Shown: positions 1 through 10,500 of the stretch, piece after piece
Layout: the number at the start of each line of letters is the position of its first letter
Position numbering within the stretch: position 1 is the first letter of the stretch
Assembly: GCA_029168955.1 (NCBI GenBank)
Contig: JAPDOI010000415.1
Coordinates: forward strand, 186,001-250,000
Reading direction: 5' to 3'
DNA: 64,000 nucleotides
Source of the DNA: Aplectana chamaeleonis
Lineage: Eukaryota > Nematoda > Chromadorea > Rhabditida > Cosmocercidae
The notes under the pieces: generated by a model
Databases searched by the model: none
Told to the model about the DNA's origin: nothing
What the model saw: the letters and a program-made list of their open reading frames with translations, nothing else
Program-made: the position numbers and the translations under genes

Positions 1-887
1 ATTCAGGAAGTGCGAGTAATCGAAAGAAATGTAAGGAATACTATGGGAGAGATTGTAGACGCCTTCTCCAGGTAATAATTGGTGCACCTGACCCAGGCAC
101 GCCTGCTATGCACACCACACACTAAACAATACCAGAGGTGTCGACACCTCATATCATGATACCCTTACCCAATAATGCAGTACCACAGGTAACCATTATA
201 AAAACAATGTCCAACATCGACATCTCAAGCAAACAATGACTTGCCACAAATTTCAACGGATTGTTTTTGAGTGTTGCAGGAAGTATCGAGTTTTAGACTT
301 AGGCTTAAGCTCAGGCTTAGGTATAGGCTGTGAAACGGAAATTCTCATGGTTTCGACGCGTGCTGGTGCGAAGCGGAGGTTAGAGGCAGCGAGAGGGCGT
401 AGGTCAGACGCAGGCTGCAGCGTGGCGCTGCGCTGTGAGTGATGATAATATCGATTTTGTACGGAGGATATGCAGATGTGCACGCTGCGCAAACACTGTG
501 CGACTGCGCGCAAACGCGCACGTACGAAATTTATCGTAAAAAAGCAGCTGCAATTTTTTTTGTAGCAAAACCAACTTTTTTTCGCGTTTTTTCAAGTGCA
601 TGTGATCCTAAATATGCTTATTTTAGTCCTCTTATTGTTAGATTTGATGTATTAATGAAAAAAAAACACTTACGAAAAGCAGTAACGAGTTTGCCACCGC
701 GCGAGGTCCATTGTGTCGCGTTGCATTGCAAGGCGACGCACGCGAAACGTGTCACGCGATGGCGAATTGCGCGCAATTTCGAACGCTTGTTCATTCTTAA
801 CCTCCAACGAAAACGCGAAGCGACGTCGCTTGATACGTGGGCTGATTATAACATCGCGTCGCGCCGCGAATGGGCTCTGAACGCCGC
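1..887. other. Intergenic; repeat-like, no supported gene
   Basis: I see no convincing exon here. Positions about 235-430 resemble, in reverse complement, the segment at 14180-14330 (shared block around GCACCAGCACGCGT and a run of C/T-rich sequence), so this is a dispersed repeat. The stretch 430-890 is CpG-rich with many GCGCGC and CGACGC words. Its 150-codon open frame has no recognisable motif. Confidence 0.5.
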
Positions 888-926
888 CTAACGGAAAAAA
901 TGTTTTCCATGAACGCACACCCCTGG
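888..926 (+). mobile_element. Relic 3' terminus of the TTAACG-type hAT element
   Basis: The sequence ends in CGCACACCCCTG, identical to the right terminus of the element at 19467-21099 and nearly identical to that of 31790-36494. It is preceded by CTAACGGAAAAAAT, like the CTTAACGAAAAAA subterminal segment of those copies. No matching left end is visible upstream, so this is a truncated end or an element that began outside the window. Confidence 0.5.
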
Positions 927-1900
927 TGTATAGCAGGGTCTCACTGGTTTTTTTATTGTATAGATTCAGATCTTGCCATTGGATGCTATGGATGTATCAA
1001 AGTCATAGAGATTAGGCCTTTTTATGGTTACTGTGTAACGGGAAAATTTTACTCCCAAAGATTAGTGTTTATGACGGCGGTTTATGACGGGTTCATCAAG
1101 GGAGGAATTTTAACTTACAAGGAAGGACTCTCCGGGATAGGACACGTCCTGAAAAAGTTCTTCTAGTTGTGGGAGGATGGATAGAGTAACATACTGGATG
1201 TAGGACTATCCCTATGGACCTTACGTTAGAGCGAAAAAAATTGAAAAAGACAAGAGTAATTAGGGGGGGGGGTATTCTCTTCAAGCAGCCGCCATGGCTG
1301 TGCTTTTAGTTTTTCAGAAGCAAAAATCGGCTGACTGTCACTTTTAACACACATCTACTTCAATCTGATTGATTTGAATCAAAGTAGGGGACTTTTTTTC
1401 GCCTTTTTTTCGCCTAATACTCACTCGTTCACCCTCGAGCTCCGGAGAATCTGAAAAAATTTCTGCGAGGTCGAACCTGCCTCAGTAGTTTTCTATGAAA
1501 GGTTAGCAGTCGTATTGGGCAACCGAGTGTCGCCTTCTGAGAATGAAAACTGGGTCCATGATGATAATATTTAAAGAAGAGTTCATCGTTCTTCTTCTTA
1601 CAATGGCGATGTTTCCTCTACGATGATTAGCAATCGACTTTTATGTGCTCAAGAAAAGTGTTTTCCTTCACTCAAGCGAAGTAATACGGAGATATTGATG
1701 CCTACCCTACAATATTTCTCAATGAACCCGAAATCCTAGCAGAAGAAGGATATTTTTTGAATAAGGTGAGGAAATGCTCATATACTGCAGGGATTCACAC
1801 GATAGAAGTTGAAAATTCAATAAGATTGGAAAAAAACAAGTTTGAATTGAATGAGAAACCTCGTGAATGAAAAATCGAATAAATGCAAAACAATTCTTTC
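927..1900. other. Intergenic, nothing supported
   Basis: AT-rich sequence with a G-homopolymer near 1263-1272. Open frames are short and show no domain or splice pattern that I recognise. Confidence 0.4.
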
Positions 1901-1990
1901 AGCAGATGCATTGCGGGAATCGAACCCGCGACCCCAGCAGACCTTCGTGGTTTAATATTCCCCAGCGTTATCTTCTCGGCCGTTTCTGCT
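1901..1990 (-). tRNA. tRNA-like sequence, probably a pseudogene or SINE head
   Basis: Read on the minus strand it has a perfect T-arm (stem GCGGG/CCCGC around TTCGATT, i.e. a good B box), and a GGCCGAG...TAAC block resembling the A-box/D-arm of Leu- or Ser-type tRNAs. The ends AGCAGA and TCTGCT can pair over 6 bp. The middle could hold a long variable arm. Against a working gene: the anticodon stem is mismatched, no anticodon loop with a proper U33 can be assigned confidently, and extra bases sit between T-stem and closing stem. Nematodes carry variable-arm tRNA variants and many tRNA-derived SINEs, either of which would fit. Confidence 0.35.
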
Positions 1991-3639
1991 CGCTCATAGT
2001 GGCAACTTCAATCAAGTGATTAGAGGAGTTGAATGCACAGTGAGCTCGGAAATTGCTTATATTTCTCGAATGAGCCAGAGTAAACCGTCAAACCTTTTAC
2101 TGGGCAGTTGTATTGTAACTAAATATGTTCTTAGTATATGAATTCATTCCAGCGGCACCGAATAGGAAGTTGCAGGTAGCTTCGCTTGGTTTTCGTTTTC
2201 TCGTGAATATCCGAAAGCCTGTAGGAAAAATCCAACATGCAGTAATGTTACTCTATCCATCCCCCACAACTCTCAGAAGAATTCTTTTCAGGACGTTTCT
2301 CCACCGGGGGTGGTACCTTGTTAAAAGCAGGGTCCGGGCAGATATTCGATTTTATGATTTACCGCTGAATTGGAGTGTGTGCCACAGGTAGTCCTAAGGA
2401 ACGTGTGAAAGCTGCGAAAAAAGGCCCTCTTCGAGTTATTCCGGCCATTTTAGTCAACCACCATTTAACGAAAGTGGGCCCATCGTGCACCTTTTTAGAA
2501 ATCGTCCCCGCATTCTTCAGAACTGCCGTGTAAATAAAGACAACCTTGCCTCAATTACCATACCGTAGGTACCGTGATCAGTCACTTTGAGGCTGTTTTC
2601 TCCAAGGACCCCACGGAGTTTGTGAAACGCACAGACGCCTCTCTAAACTAACCAGCCTGAGGGGTCGTTTATACTTCCGCCGCCAATCCTATCCGGCGAA
2701 GTGCAATCCTACGATTTCGAACGTGCCGCGCCACGTGATCAATATTACAGAAATGCACTATGCCGCGCCGCTCGGAGGCGGGAGTATAAACGACCCCTGA
2801 CGGCGGCGTGGCGTGGTGGATGGGTGAGGGGCAGCGATCGCCTACGGGATCTCCGATGCATAACCCGCGTAGAAATTTTGAACAGACCTCGGATTTGTAT
2901 GATGCACTCCAATTAATCCCCAGGAAAATCAATTCGAGCCACATTCATCGTAGTAATCCAGAAATCGTCAAAAGTCGCGTTTTGCCCACAAAATGTTCCC
3001 GACGGGAAGTTGTGAACGCATTTAGCCGAAAACTTTGGAAAAATCCTCAGAATCGTGATCAGCATCCCAAATAATCTTCCTAGGGTAAACTAAGGTTAAA
3101 TTTTTAGCATTTTGCTGTCTCACGTCTTTTGCAGCCGCTTCAAAGCGTCGCGCTTAGAAGGGTTTAGTTGCTCTTCACCAGGCTGAGATATAAACGATGC
3201 TCTAGGCCGGAGACGGCTTAAAAGTTTTAAGGCTTTTTGACGCGCCAATTTTGGAATCAGGGTCAGGCAGACCGTTGTCCATGACCTCAACGAAGCTGAG
3301 CCCCCCCCCCCCCAACTTGAAAATCTGAATTGTTACTTTTTGCAGTGAGAAGCTTGTTTGGGGCCAAAATTTTCAGTTATTAATGACTGCACACCCTACC
3401 CTACCAACGAGCTTCGGTAAGCGTAGTTTTGACTTGTTTTTCCGAAATTCCTCTGGTTTCCGCGCTCCAAGGCCGAACCGAAGTAGCTCGGTTTGGCTTC
3501 GGAGGTTCAGCCAGAACATCATCAATTGTCGCTACTGTTAATTAATGAAAAATATTTCACGTCCGATTTAGGGGCAGGTTTTGTTCAAAAAATTACCTTT
3601 CCTTGATCTCACATGTTACTTTTTGTCCGTTAGACACTA
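1991..3639. other. Intergenic, no gene seen
   Basis: Low-scoring open frames only. A C homopolymer of about 13 bp lies near 3301-3313. The 2645-2810 block has CGCCGC-rich edges that look like one end of a fold-back repeat (GTCGTTTATACTTCCGCC near 2664 against GGCGGGAGTATAAACGAC near 2777). Confidence 0.4.
2664..2796. repeat. Short inverted-repeat element
   Basis: GTCGTTTATACTTCCGCC at about 2664 and its near-perfect reverse complement GGCGGGAGTATAAACGAC at about 2777 face each other across some 95 bp. The outer bases also pair (CTGAGGGGTCGT / ACGACCCCTGAC). This is the form of a small MITE or fold-back element. It has no coding content. Confidence 0.55.
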
Positions 3640-4165
3640 TCTACACTCAATTCCTGCGCGTCACGCTGCTGCCGCGCGCGTATGGCGTTGGATTATGAAT
3701 AGCCTGACGCCCGTTCCATCATGGAGACGGCGACTATAACGACTTTTTCACCATTCTCACTATTAATGCATCATTAATTTCATTTCATTCCATATAAATA
3801 GTTTTTGGTGCTATCTTCTGCTACCATGGTAGCGAACGCGCAAACAGATTTTGCTCTCTTGGCGAAGTTAAGGCCAACTTCAATCCGCTCCGCAATAGCG
3901 TCGTCGCTGAACTATTCGTAGTCTACGCAAGTTCGTTACGCGCACTTAAAGCATTTTCACCTCAACGCGACGCTCGGGCGTCACGCGCGTGATGCGTAGG
4001 CGTTGAAGGGTATGAATAGCACCCTACAATTAGAATGATACCACCTAATTACATACATTACCAAATTTCCACATCAGTCAAATAAGCACCATTTATACTC
4101 CTAGCGTTGGAGTTTGAATGGCCTGACGCCACGCCAGCGCGTCACGCCCTGGCGTTGAGGAGCTA
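3640..4165. repeat. Dispersed 'GACGC' repeat, related to 39535-39790
   Basis: The segment shares order and wording with 39535-39790 in the same orientation: a GCGTTG...CTGACGCC start, a TATTAAT/TTTCAT middle, then AGATTTTGCT, GGC(A/G)AAGTTA, AATCCGCTCCGC and a GCGTCACGCGCG end. GCGTTGGAG...CCTGACGCC at about 4104-4133 and 5935-6010 are further pieces of the family. It is probably a non-autonomous DNA element. Confidence 0.5.
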
Positions 4166-4261
4166 ATTTTTGCTTGTCAGCCTTCATATGCACCTCGAGG
4201 TGGCAAATATTTCAACTGAAAGAGAAAATTTCGTTGCTATCACAGGTTATTCCAGGGTTGT

Positions 4262-4300
4262 TAAAGGCACAGAACACCCAGAAAGTTATTCTCCAGTTAT
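4262..4300. mobile_element. End of a TTAA-flanked MITE
   Basis: GTTAAAGGCACAGAACACCCAGAAAG has the same start as the element at 14924 and belongs to the TTAA / AGGCA-terminus family described at 29222-29708. The partner end was not identified. Confidence 0.4.
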
Positions 4301-4799
4301 ATACTGTGCTTATCTGGGCCAAATTCCGGTCCGCAATTGCGTCTCGACACGCTTTTCGGCCGCACGCTCCCGAAACAGAAGAGCTTCCAGCGCCGCAGTC
4401 GCCGATCCGCTGGCTCTAGGTGGGTTTCGGAAACTGGAAACTAAGAAAAATTGGAGAAAATTGTATAAAAAAAGCCACATCGAGTCGGCTTTGGCGCTGG
4501 AAACACGCCAAAGCCATGCCTGTATTTTGAGGGTAAAAATTGGTGGTTATCGACGATATTTGCAGGTTTCTGTCCTCAATTTCGCGTTGCTTTGCACGGT
4601 AAAGTCGATTTCCTGGTCCACCGCGGGCATATCTGCGAATAAACCTGAAAGAAGAGACGAAAAATGATGAAAAATCTTTTTTTTCTGTCTCGAATCGCTG
4701 CTGTTGGGGAGAAAAGTACTGTTTCGCGTCCTTTATAAGAGTGTTCTTTGGATTCCATTGCAATAAAATGAACTCATTCATGTTGTGGATAGAGTGTAC

Positions 4800-5010
4800 C
4801 TCCCACGATGCTCGGAACCGACAGTGCATACCAGCCATATCAATTTTCGATCAGTATGAATGCTGAAATGCATGCCCTGTTGCTCGTCGCGACAAGTCTA
4901 GACCAACAAAAGAAGTGTCTAAAGCGTTCCATGCCTCTGCAAGGAGTAGGGGTTGTCAAAAATGCATAGTGTCTAGTGCCGAAATGCTTTGCTCCGAAAA
5001 TCTGCAAGGG
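4800..5010. repeat. Dispersed repeat shared with 21120-21310
   Basis: Both segments share CAGCCATATC, ATTTTC, AT(G)CATGCTGA, GCTGCTC, CGCGACAAG, TAGACCAACAA and GTGTCTA...AGCGTT in order, in the same orientation. No coding potential is apparent. Confidence 0.5.
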
Positions 5011-5289
5011 TTTTTCAAGCTTCGCGAGAAGGGCCCATCATACAGTATTTTCGATGTTTCAAAAGCTTTTCGCGTATTTGTCTCAATCCTTTCATGTAAG
5101 GGTTATTCAGGATCTTGGATACGATTTCGCGGTCCGTTTATAAAAAAGTTCAAATTAAGTGTAGGTTACGGCGGGGGCCAGGTTATTTAGGCGGTTGAAG
5201 CTGCCTCAATATTTCCAAAATTGACAATCACACGTCAACTTCGTGTTCTCCACCCCCGAAGAACCACTGCAATGACAATTTGAGTCAAA

Positions 5290-5640
5290 ATCTGACCTAC
5301 ACTAAGCTACCGTAAACCAATGACAGATTTTCCCGTTTTTCGCAGGAACGTAAGCTTTTGGCCCATATTAGAATAGTAAGGACAGATTTGCGACGAAAAT
5401 ACGACCCAGAAGTTTGTGAAAATCTCGTGGTTTAGTCGACCTATTAGATCACTACGCCCCACCTTGTAACAACTGCCCAACGTTGGTTTCATCAAAGGAA
5501 CGGTTGCTGAAATTCTGAATTCTCTACCCCTGAAAATTCTAATATCCAAAAATGAGCATGTGACCATCTTATTTTCAAGATTCTGGTACATTGAAGAGAA
5601 AACAATGTCATTAACCAAAGAATTACGCAGTTGAAAACCA
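5290..5640. repeat. Repeat related to the MITE at 45873-46481
   Basis: Words such as AACGTAAGCTTTTGG, GACGAAAATACGAC and TGTGAAAATCTCGTGG align with AACGTAAGCTTTGGG, GACGAAAAAATGG and ATGAAAATCTCGTGG in the TTAA-type element at 45873-46481. No clean termini were found. Confidence 0.4.
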
Positions 5641-6238
5641 TTTGCGGCCTTTGGTTTGGGTTTTTCTTACGAAGTGCGCAAAACACACCCAGCAGACGTA
5701 TATAAAATTTTTGGAGGTGTTGAAACAGTTCTTTCTCTGATTCTCGAGAGTTTTATGAGGACTTCTCCCTACATCCTCTACTTCGTATACTTGCTTCCTT
5801 CAAATCATAGAAAACTAGATTACGTTTTTTTTAACCAGAACACTGCCTCAAAAGCATTTATTTCCTCGAAAATTCCCCCCCCCCTCTAATAGCGAAAATT
5901 TCGACAAGCGGATCGTTAGGCGTTAATCATACTCCCCAACGCCAGTGCGGCACGCTCCTGAGGCGCGAGTTTGGCGATAGAACATGATGTGCCTGACGCA
6001 ACGCCTCAACACTAATCTGAGGTCTGTTCATCGATTTGTGAAAGGTAACGGTTGATTACGGTGGGTTTACGGTAGCTCATTCATGGTCAGATTTTGGCTA
6101 AAAATTTATCTGTGGGGGATCTTCTTTGTCTAGAGTACGGATTCGATTGTATTTGTCAACTTCGGAAATAATGAGGCAGCTCCCTTTCAGTGAAGAGCAC
6201 CAATACTTCTTTCACTGAAGGAGTTCTGAAATCTGCAG

Positions 6239-7042
6239 ATTCAAGGCTCTAGGCGAGGAATGCCGATGGACATCGACGAGCCCTATTTCACTTATCACAC
6301 TGTAGATGCTCCAGATTTCGACGTTGAAAGTCTCAATTCTCTCATTCCTGGACGAGTATACGAAGAAGGAATTTCAACACAGCTTGTGCGTGTGCACGTT
6401 GGCGAATTCTACCTCAATCTTGAAGACAAAATCGACGAATACCTGTCTCTAGGAACGACAGGCGAGAAAGACTTCCCATATGCTCTGGACAGGCACATAA
6501 TACTGGACTTCATACAGTGTCAATCGAAAGGCTTGAACCACTTCAAGTCGTGCGAAGTTCGCGACGCTACTGCTGCTTCTCGAGGATACCCAAACTATTT
6601 TGTGGATAACAAGCTTGATACAGCTAGGAGAAGTGATTCCATTTACAACTCCATCAATTTATTAGGGAGGTACTGCAACCTGCCGAACCCAATTACTTCC
6701 TTTGAGGTGTTTTTCATTGAACTCAATGATAAGCTTAGCGACACTGACTTCTGGCCAAAAGATTTGCGCAAGGATAAGAACAGCTTACGTTTGTACCGTA
6801 CATTACTGGAGAACGCAGCAGCACTCAACATTCCGCGAGATGTTGTAAAGGTAAAAGTCTTATTCCTTGTTTAATTCATCTTATACACATACAAACTATA
6901 ACCGCTTCAGGCTATACAGTGTGTGCTAGTCATTCCCGCCAGCAACGCGGATCCCGAACGAAGCTTCTCTCTGGCGAATCGTCTAACCAGATACGAGAGA
7001 AACAAAATGAGTGCTGACACTCTCGATGACGTCATGACGTAA
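6239..7042 (+). pseudogene. hAT-family transposase, C-terminal part (two exons)
   Basis: Two in-phase exons, 6239-6850 and 6911-7042, are separated by a 60-bp GT-AG intron with a CTTCAG acceptor. Together they give 247 residues ending at TAA 7040-7042. The last exon holds the hAT C-terminal dimerisation signature (VLVIPASNADPERSFS followed by NRLT and ERNKMS...TLDDVM). The frame is open back to an acceptor (CTGCAG before 6239), so more exons should lie upstream, but I could not find a BED finger or the RNase H-like catalytic core in this window. It is either the 3' end of a decayed transposon or a domesticated hAT-derived gene. No terminal inverted repeats were seen around it. Confidence 0.75.
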
Positions 7043-8509
7043 TACTTCCAAGTTTATATTTCCTTTTTTTCCCGCACATGTTATTTATTCAGCGTTAAAC
7101 GTAACGGTCCAAGTGTATTGACTGTGGATCCAATGAAGTTGGCGCAGCAGTGGTTACACCCTAGAGAGGGCTTGACGGATGTACACAAAGGCACCGACTC
7201 AGCGTCCTCTAGAGAGACGAGTTTATTGAAACGCGCCAAGCTAGCTGATAGAAGCGGTGCGTTCCTACCCTTCTTTTTTCTTATCCGTCTTTTATTACGC
7301 ACTGTTTTCAGACAATCGCAAGGCTTTGGTGTCGATTCAATTCGACAGAGATATGATTGTCAATAGTGAAAACAAGAAAGGCGCTTCCACAACAAAACGA
7401 GAGCGACGTCTCCGTTCTGCCACCACCAAGGCTACAATTTTCTCAGTCGGCATACTCCACAACGACAGCTCCGATTGATTGCTACAAAAAAACTTGATTC
7501 GTATTCTGCGAAACGATATTTTCCTTTGCAAGCTTCATAAATTGCTTTGATTTCTTCATTGCATACAAAACACACAACGCATTGTTGAAGGAAAAGCATT
7601 TCAAAATATAACATGAAGTCTTTATTCGCATACAACAGAAAAACAGAACACGATAGAGTGATTCAAGTCCCGATTGAGGACCGTTCATTAGACTTGTGAC
7701 AATCACATGTGCAACTACTCGCATTCAAAATGTGAATAGAAGCACATGATTTAAATCGTATACATTGGTTTCGTTCCTTCCCTTAGACCAATGTACAACA
7801 CAAACTCACCTCTTTCACTTTTTTTTATTTATTATTTTTTTGTGTTAAAATCAAACTCGAATAGAACTACCCCGGAACTCCTCAGAAAGGAAGGTAGTTC
7901 TATTTTCATGTTGAATCTGTTTACCACAAAAAAATTAAACTGAGTCCTAACACTATTTATTAAGACCGAGAGTAATCTCCGGAACTCTTCTTTCATAAAC
8001 TTCATGACGACCTCCGCGGATTCAGCTGTTATTGCGCTCCAATCGAATTAGCTGAGGGCATCGATCAGTGTACACAGAACACGTCATCCCGTCGGCACAG
8101 CCGCTCACGTGAGTTGTATTTCCGCACTTTGTCCACATTTGTAGCATGTGATACGTTTTAAACACCTTCTCTGTAAGTAATTTGTTTTTTTATCGTTCAG
8201 GATCCATACATTGAACCTTAACAAGTGGTTTGCACAAAAAACCTATTTTTCCTCAAAAAATCCTATTTTCCCCTAAAAATTTTACGATCCCCCCAGAATT
8301 TTCAATTTTTCCCAAAAAATTTCCGAAATTTTTACGACCCCCCCCCTTGGGGCACGCCACAACCCCGCCCAACCCTGCCCCCAAACCCAGGAAGCCATTT
8401 TGAGGTAAGCGAATCTCCACTCAGAGACGGGTTTGTTACTCCAAACTTTCTGAGTGACATTGTCATGGCCCACTAGTCCGAATGAACGCATAAACCCAAA
8501 TTCGGTTTT
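7043..8509. other. Intergenic; AT-rich, small hairpin
   Basis: No supported exon. AATAGAACTACC (about 7860) and GGTAGTTCTATT (about 7892) form a short hairpin. A GC-rich block around 8280-8390 contains C homopolymers. 8510-8530 carries the right terminus of a TTAA-type MITE (ATCGTGGACGATGCCTTTAA). Confidence 0.4.
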
Positions 8510-9253
8510 CATCGTGGACGATGCCTTTAAGAAATTCTCTTTATTTTTTCGGATTTTCAAATTTATTTTAGGTTTTCTGTAGATCTCTTGACTGCTTTAA
8601 GTTTTGAAAAGTCGGCAGTTGATTCAAATTTTTATCACCGCAAATTTATTCAAATCTTAAAATTCAGAATTCAATTCAAATTTAATTCTGATTTTTGAAT
8701 TCTGATGTTTTATTTGCCATATTCCGAATTTATTTCAGCAATCTAAAATCTGTATATTTCAAATTTTCATAAACTGAGCTCGATTAAAATCTTGAAACTT
8801 GAAATTTAGAGCGAATTTTAAAATTCCGAACTGTCCAAATTATTGAATTTAATCAAAATTTCGTATGTAGTTCAAATTCTGAGAGTGAGACAAACTTTTC
8901 AGCATTAGTGAACATTGTTGAAAAATAAAAAAGCGAATCCTGTCAAATTCATCATTTTTATAGCAATATTAATTCACACTAAATGTATTCTAAATTTTGT
9001 TTCTTTTATTTCTTTATAATTTCAAAATTTTCAATTTTACCTATTTATTGATTTTATCATTTTTATGTATTGAATACAATTTTCTTGAAGACCTATTTAT
9101 AACTTTATTGAAGCCACTGATCGATCCAAAATGCATCTAGAATCGGAGAACTTTCAAGATTTCAGAAGTTCTAGGGCTTTTACGAGTGGTGGTGTACAGA
9201 TTTGGAGCCTTGCCAATGCTAGCCCTTTGCGTGACCCTTCACCCCTCGCATAA

Positions 9254-9676
9254 GGCAGCGTCCATACGTGGCGAGAGCGGGCGCTCCAGCTGATGTGCGC
9301 CTCTCGACGCTCCTCAACGCTGCCTGCAAATTAACACAGGCAAACACCCCTGCCTCGTGTTGATTCGATTGAAAACGTTTGATCGGGTGATCAATCGCTG
9401 AAATCGTCGCAACGGCTGATAATTTCCCACTGTTTTCAACGTCCGTGGTGGGATTATGAGAAGCAAGGGGAGTGGTTTTGATAATGCCACCTGCTTTAGT
9501 GATGGAGCAGTAAGCTTGAAACTTGCTGCTTCCTTCGTGGCGCTGGCGCAAGCGCGCGAGAGCGAGAGGGCGAGTGCGCGCGAGAAGGAGCGCCTGTGAG
9601 CGGCTAGCGAATCGTGTGCCCACGATAACTATCGATTTTGCGTAATCGCACGCTCTCGTCACGTATGGACGGAGCC
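9254..9676. mobile_element. PIF/Harbinger-like MITE with TAA target duplication
   Basis: A 423-bp insert begins GGCAGCGTCCATACGTGGCG and ends with the near-complement CGTCACGTATGGACGGAGCC. It is flanked on both sides by TAA (9251-9253 and 9677-9679). The paralogous block at about 10172-10181 reads GCATAACGG without the insert, a true empty site, and so does the inverted copy near 11505. Three-base TWA duplications with GG-initiated inverted termini are typical of PIF/Harbinger MITEs. The long minus-strand frame across it is not a gene. Confidence 0.85.
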
Positions 9677-10029
9677 TAACGGCCGATTTACCAACGCGGA
9701 CTGGCCTTCTCCGCCGCCACTGACCAACACATATCGACTGGACGGCCCACACGAGACCGAAATATGGAAGAATCTTCAATAAATATGCGTTCCCATTCAC
9801 TCAGCGGTCAAAAAATAGACGACTTCAGAGAAATTTCAAACCTTTTTCTTAATTCAGAATTCAAATTTTTTTTAGAATTCATGAAAATTTTATCGAAATA
9901 TTCCATTTTAAATGTTATTAATGTATGTTTTTTCTGTGATAATTTCTAATTTTTTTTTCATTCATCATCTCTATTATATTAAATATTTTTTAGCCTTATT
10001 TGCTAATCTCTTGAAAATTCATTTTACTA

Positions 10030-10500
10030 CTTATTAAAGCCACTTCTAGATCCAAAATGCATCTAGAATCGTAGAACTTCCAAGATTTCTGAAGTTCTAG
10101 GGCTTTTATGAGTGGTGGCGTACATATTTGGAGCCTTGCCAATGCTAGCCCTTTGCGTGACCCTTCACCCCTCGCATAACGGCCGATTTACCAACGCGGA
10201 CTGGCCTTCTCCGCCGCCACTGACCAACACATATCGACTGGACGGCCCACACGAGACCGAAATATGGAAGAATCTTCAATAAATAAGCGTTCCCATTCAC
10301 TCAGCGGTCAAAAAATAGACGACTTCAGAGAAATTTCAAACCTTTTTCTTAATTCAGAATTCAATTTTTTTTAGAATTCATGAAAATTTTATCGAAATAT
10401 TCCATTTTAAATGTTATTAATGTATGTTTTTCCTGTTATAATTTCTAATTTTTTTCATTCATCATATATATTATATTAAGTATTTCCAAGTATTATTTAT
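10030..10500. repeat. Direct duplicate of the inner arm block
   Basis: It starts near TTATTAAAGCCACT, continues through CCAAAATGCATCTAGAATCG, and runs through the CGGCCGATTTACC block to the TTCATGAAAATTTTATCG segment. It parallels 9107-9960 minus the 423-bp MITE. It supplies the pre-insertion sequence. Confidence 0.8.

Noticed and set aside
9219..9800. 193-codon minus-strand frame
   Set aside because: It spans a 423-bp MITE and its flanks, which have an empty-site counterpart, so it is not an ancestral gene.
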